Assembly: GCF_003075395.1 (NCBI RefSeq)
Contig: NZ_QDFV01000003.1
Span: 310,685 to 374,684 of the forward strand
DNA from: Microbacterium sp. TPD7012
GTDB taxonomy: Bacteria; Actinomycetota; Actinomycetes; Actinomycetales; Microbacteriaceae
Reading direction: 5' to 3'
Length of the DNA: 64,000 nt
Below are positions 62,083-64,000 of this stretch, piece by piece. Position 1 is the stretch's first letter, and the number at the start of each line of letters is the position of its first letter. Under the pieces are notes generated by a model that was not told the origin of the DNA, ran no database searches, and was given only the letters and a program-made list of their open reading frames with translations. The translations under genes were made by a program, and so were the position numbers.

Positions 62083-62234
62083 GTCTGGCCGGACGTTTCC
62101 GTCCCGCGACAACCGTTCAAGTATGCCACGACGATTCTCGGTCCGCAAAATCGAGGCCGCCCTTCGCGAACTCTCGGGCGTGGCGGGCGGCGAATGTGTT
62201 TGCCGCCGAGCGTCCGAAGGGGTTGACTCGTCTC

Positions 62235-62873
62235 ATGCGCGTCACGAAGTTCGAACATGCCACCCTCCGCATCGATGTGGACCAGGACACCCTCCTGATC
62301 GATCCGGGCTCCTTCACGTCTCCGCTGGTCGACCTCGGCGGCCTCGTCGGCGTCGTGATCACGCACGAGCACCCGGATCACTGGACTCCGGACCACCTGG
62401 ATCGCATCCTGCGCGATGCCCCCGGGACCCCGATCTACGCGCCGTCCGGCGTCGCGCGCGCTGCCGAGGGATACGAGATCACCGTCGTCGCTCCCGGCGA
62501 CACGATCGAGGTCGGGGCGTTCACCCTGCGGTTCTTCGGCGGCACGCACGAGGTCATCCACTCCTCGCTCCCGGTCGTCGAGAACGTCGGCGTGCTCGTG
62601 AACGACGAGCTCTACTACCCGGGCGACTCCTACGCGGTGCCGGAGGGCGTCGAGGTCGACACGCTCGCAGCTCCGCTGGGCGCGCCGTGGCTCAAGATCG
62701 GCGAGGCCATGGACTACGTGCTCGCGGTGAAGCCGAAGCGCTCGTTCGGCACCCACGACATGACCCTCTCCGTCATCGGCAAGAACATGCACCGCCAGCG
62801 CCTGCAGTGGGCGACGGAACAGGGCGGCGGTGCGTTCACGGTGCTCGAGCCCGGCGACTCGCTCGACCTGTGA
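62235..62873 (+). CDS. MBL-fold metal-dependent hydrolase
   Basis: A 212-residue protein of the metallo-beta-lactamase fold, UlaG-like. The metal motif is ITHEHPDHW (H44, H46, D48, H49), with later ligands probably in FFGGTHEVIH, YYPGDSY and SFGTHDM. The substrate is unknown. ATG 62235 follows GAAGGGG. Its stop overlaps the next gene (GTGA). Confidence 0.9.
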   Translation: MRVTKFEHATLRIDVDQDTLLIDPGSFTSPLVDLGGLVGVVITHEHPDHWTPDHLDRILRDAPGTPIYAPSGVARAAEGYEITVVAPGDTIEVGAFTLRFFGGTHEVIHSSLPVVENVGVLVNDELYYPGDSYAVPEGVEVDTLAAPLGAPWLKIGEAMDYVLAVKPKRSFGTHDMTLSVIGKNMHRQRLQWATEQGGGAFTVLEPGDSLDL

Positions 62874-63400
62874 CAGGCCCCGTTCGTCGGCTCCTGCCGG
62901 AGCCGACCCCTCGTCTGCGCTTCCGCGAGATGACCGCCGGCGACCTCGATGCGATGGCCGAACTGCTGGGCGACCCCGAGGTGATGGCGTACTACCCGGC
63001 GCCGAAGACCCGGTCGGAGAGCGCCGACTGGATCGCACGCATGCGGGACAGGTACGAGAGCCACGGCCACGCCCTCTGGATCATCGAGACGCACGACGGC
63101 GTGTTCGTGGGCGACTGCGGCCTCACGTGGCAGTCGGTCAACGAAGCTCCGGTGCTGGAGGTCGGCTACCACGTGCACCGATCCCTGCAGCGGCAGGGGC
63201 TGGCGACCGAGGCGGCGCGGGCATGTGTGGATCTCGTCGCACAGGAGTTCGCGCCGACGCTGCTGACCGCGATCATCCATCCGGACAACACCGCGTCGCG
63301 CCGTGTCGCGGAGAATCTGGGCATGACCCACATCGACGACGACCACGCGCATCCGTGGATCGTTCGCACCGTGATGGGGATGCAGGTCTCTCCGCGCTAG
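62870..63400 (+). CDS. GNAT-family N-acetyltransferase (RimJ-like)
   Basis: A 176-residue acetyltransferase of the RimJ/RimL branch: LRFREMTAGDLDAMAELLGDPEVM at the start, the acetyl-CoA loop VHRSLQRQGLATEAARA and the IIHPDNTASRRVAENLGM block. Targets may be a protein N-terminus or a small molecule. GTG 62870 overlaps the MBL stop. Its TAG shares four bases with the convergent pepN stop (CTAG). Confidence 0.88.
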   Translation: MTGPVRRLLPEPTPRLRFREMTAGDLDAMAELLGDPEVMAYYPAPKTRSESADWIARMRDRYESHGHALWIIETHDGVFVGDCGLTWQSVNEAPVLEVGYHVHRSLQRQGLATEAARACVDLVAQEFAPTLLTAIIHPDNTASRRVAENLGMTHIDDDHAHPWIVRTVMGMQVSPR

Positions 63401-64000
63401 CTCCGCGTGATCGCCCGCACCCGGAGCGAGCGCTCCAGATGGTCGCGCTGCTCGATGACGAGGCGCCGGAGGGCTGCGGGCGCCTCCGCGTGCTCGGCGA
63501 GCCATGCGTCTGCCCGGTCCAGGGAGTCGCCCGCGGGGAAGAGCCCGACCACGAGGCGTCTCGCCAGCTCGATGCTGCGCGCGTCCCACGCCTCGCGGAT
63601 CCGGGCGAAGTACTCCGCGTCGAACTCCGCGATCAGATCGCGACGCCCTCCCGCCCGGAAGCCGGCGATCTCGGCATCCAGATGGTCGTTGCTCAGCGAG
63701 TGATCGGTCCACGCCGTGTTCCAGGCCTGCCGACGCACCGCCGCATCCGGGCGCGACGACAGGGCGCGCCGCTCGGCGGTGCGCCCGCTGCCGGTGTCGT
63801 CGTGCGCGAGCTCGGCGGCGATGTCGTCGGCGCCCGCATGGCCCGTCGTCACGAGAGCCGTGAGCAGCTGCCAGCGCAGATCGGGGTCGACGGTGAGACC
63901 GTCCGGAACCCGGCCGTCGAGCATCGCCCGCAGCTCGACGTGCCGTACGTCGTCGAAAGCGGATGCCGAGGCGAGGGCCCTCGCCCACGACAGCTGCGCG
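63397..64000 (-). CDS. pepN: aminopeptidase N, C-terminal part (runs off window)
   Basis: The last 200 or so codons of an M1-family aminopeptidase. The visible part is the ERAP1-like helical C-terminal domain, with the typical ARALASASAFDDVRHVELRAML, DLRWQLLTALVTTGHAG and the IREAWDARSIELARRLVVGLFP stretch. The zinc-binding HExxH lies outside the window, so the name rests on the C-terminal pattern. The gene enters from the right edge. Confidence 0.82.
   Translation of the reverse strand, partial: AQLSWARALASASAFDDVRHVELRAMLDGRVPDGLTVDPDLRWQLLTALVTTGHAGADDIAAELAHDDTGSGRTAERRALSSRPDAAVRRQAWNTAWTDHSLSNDHLDAEIAGFRAGGRRDLIAEFDAEYFARIREAWDARSIELARRLVVGLFPAGDSLDRADAWLAEHAEAPAALRRLVIEQRDHLERSLRVRAITRS

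Noticed and set aside
62235..62246. TTGACT exactly 6 nt before the MBL gene ATG, and again before the LON-domain gene ATG (55850)
   Set aside because: It looks like a -35, not a -10, box; with no TA at the first two positions it does not fit the leaderless pattern and may be coincidence.
1..64000. CRISPR arrays, insertion sequences, rRNA genes
   Set aside because: No regularly spaced direct repeats, transposase genes, terminal inverted repeats or rRNA sequences were seen on reading through the window.

Overview
The window is high-GC actinobacterial chromosome. Gene content and order (rpsB-tsf-pyrH-frr-cdsA; rpsP-KH-rimM-trmD; rplS-lepB-rnhB-DUF2469-yraN-comM-dprA-xerC; coaD-DUF177-rpmF-rnc-mutM), TAnnnT -10 boxes and many leaderless starts point to Microbacteriaceae, most likely Microbacterium or a close relative. 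This is inferred from gene content and style, not from a database match. It is mostly core genome: no phage, insertion sequence, CRISPR array or obvious island is visible. One tRNA gene, tRNA-Glu(CTC), is present.

Layout. 1-4030 (minus): lipid, ribosome-recycling, UMP kinase, EF-Ts and S2 genes. 4340-11300: an M23 peptidase, then a tightly coupled minus-strand run (xerC, dprA, comM, yraN, DUF2469, rnhB, lepB, rplS). 11470-16880: a membrane protein, map, a histidine phosphatase, the rpsP/rimM/trmD operon and a GCS2-type ligase. 16880-22110: a glycerol regulon (SorC-type regulator divergent from glpD-glpF-glpK). 22070-30100: LysR/EamA pair, ffh, TetR, lipB-lipA, ftsY and a small hydrolase. 30200-33750: smc. 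33870-38850: an opposite-strand cassette (37-codon ORF with an ideal ribosome-binding site, a 93-aa protein, two paralogous double-GNAT proteins and an ABC transporter). This cassette separates smc from mutM-rnc-rpmF-DUF177-coaD-recG. 44050-52630: rsmD, thiL, a DUF3515 lipoprotein, ddl, gpsA, plsC, murA and leuDC. 52700-64000: a sulfur gene pair (metY-like plus flavin monooxygenase), DUF427, a LON-domain protein, TerC, a UPF0114 protein, an ECF sigma factor with a DUF4349 membrane protein, an HTH regulator with an MFS pump, the tRNA, an MBL hydrolase, a GNAT and the 3' end of pepN.

Regulation visible in the sequence. (1) A leucine attenuator upstream of leuCD: a leaderless 16-residue peptide with four consecutive Leu codons, three of them CTT, followed by a 10-bp hairpin. 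(2) A yybP-ykoY manganese riboswitch upstream of terC, whose P1 3' arm can also pair with the Shine-Dalgarno of terC. (3) A perfect 14-bp palindrome between the SorC-type regulator and glpD. (4) A 14-bp inverted repeat on the -35 element of an HTH-MFS pair. (5) A recurring TAnnnT-N6/N7-start-codon arrangement at about fifteen starts, read here as leaderless transcription; it also settles several start codons. The least explained region is the 33.9-38.9 kb cassette with its putative leader peptide.
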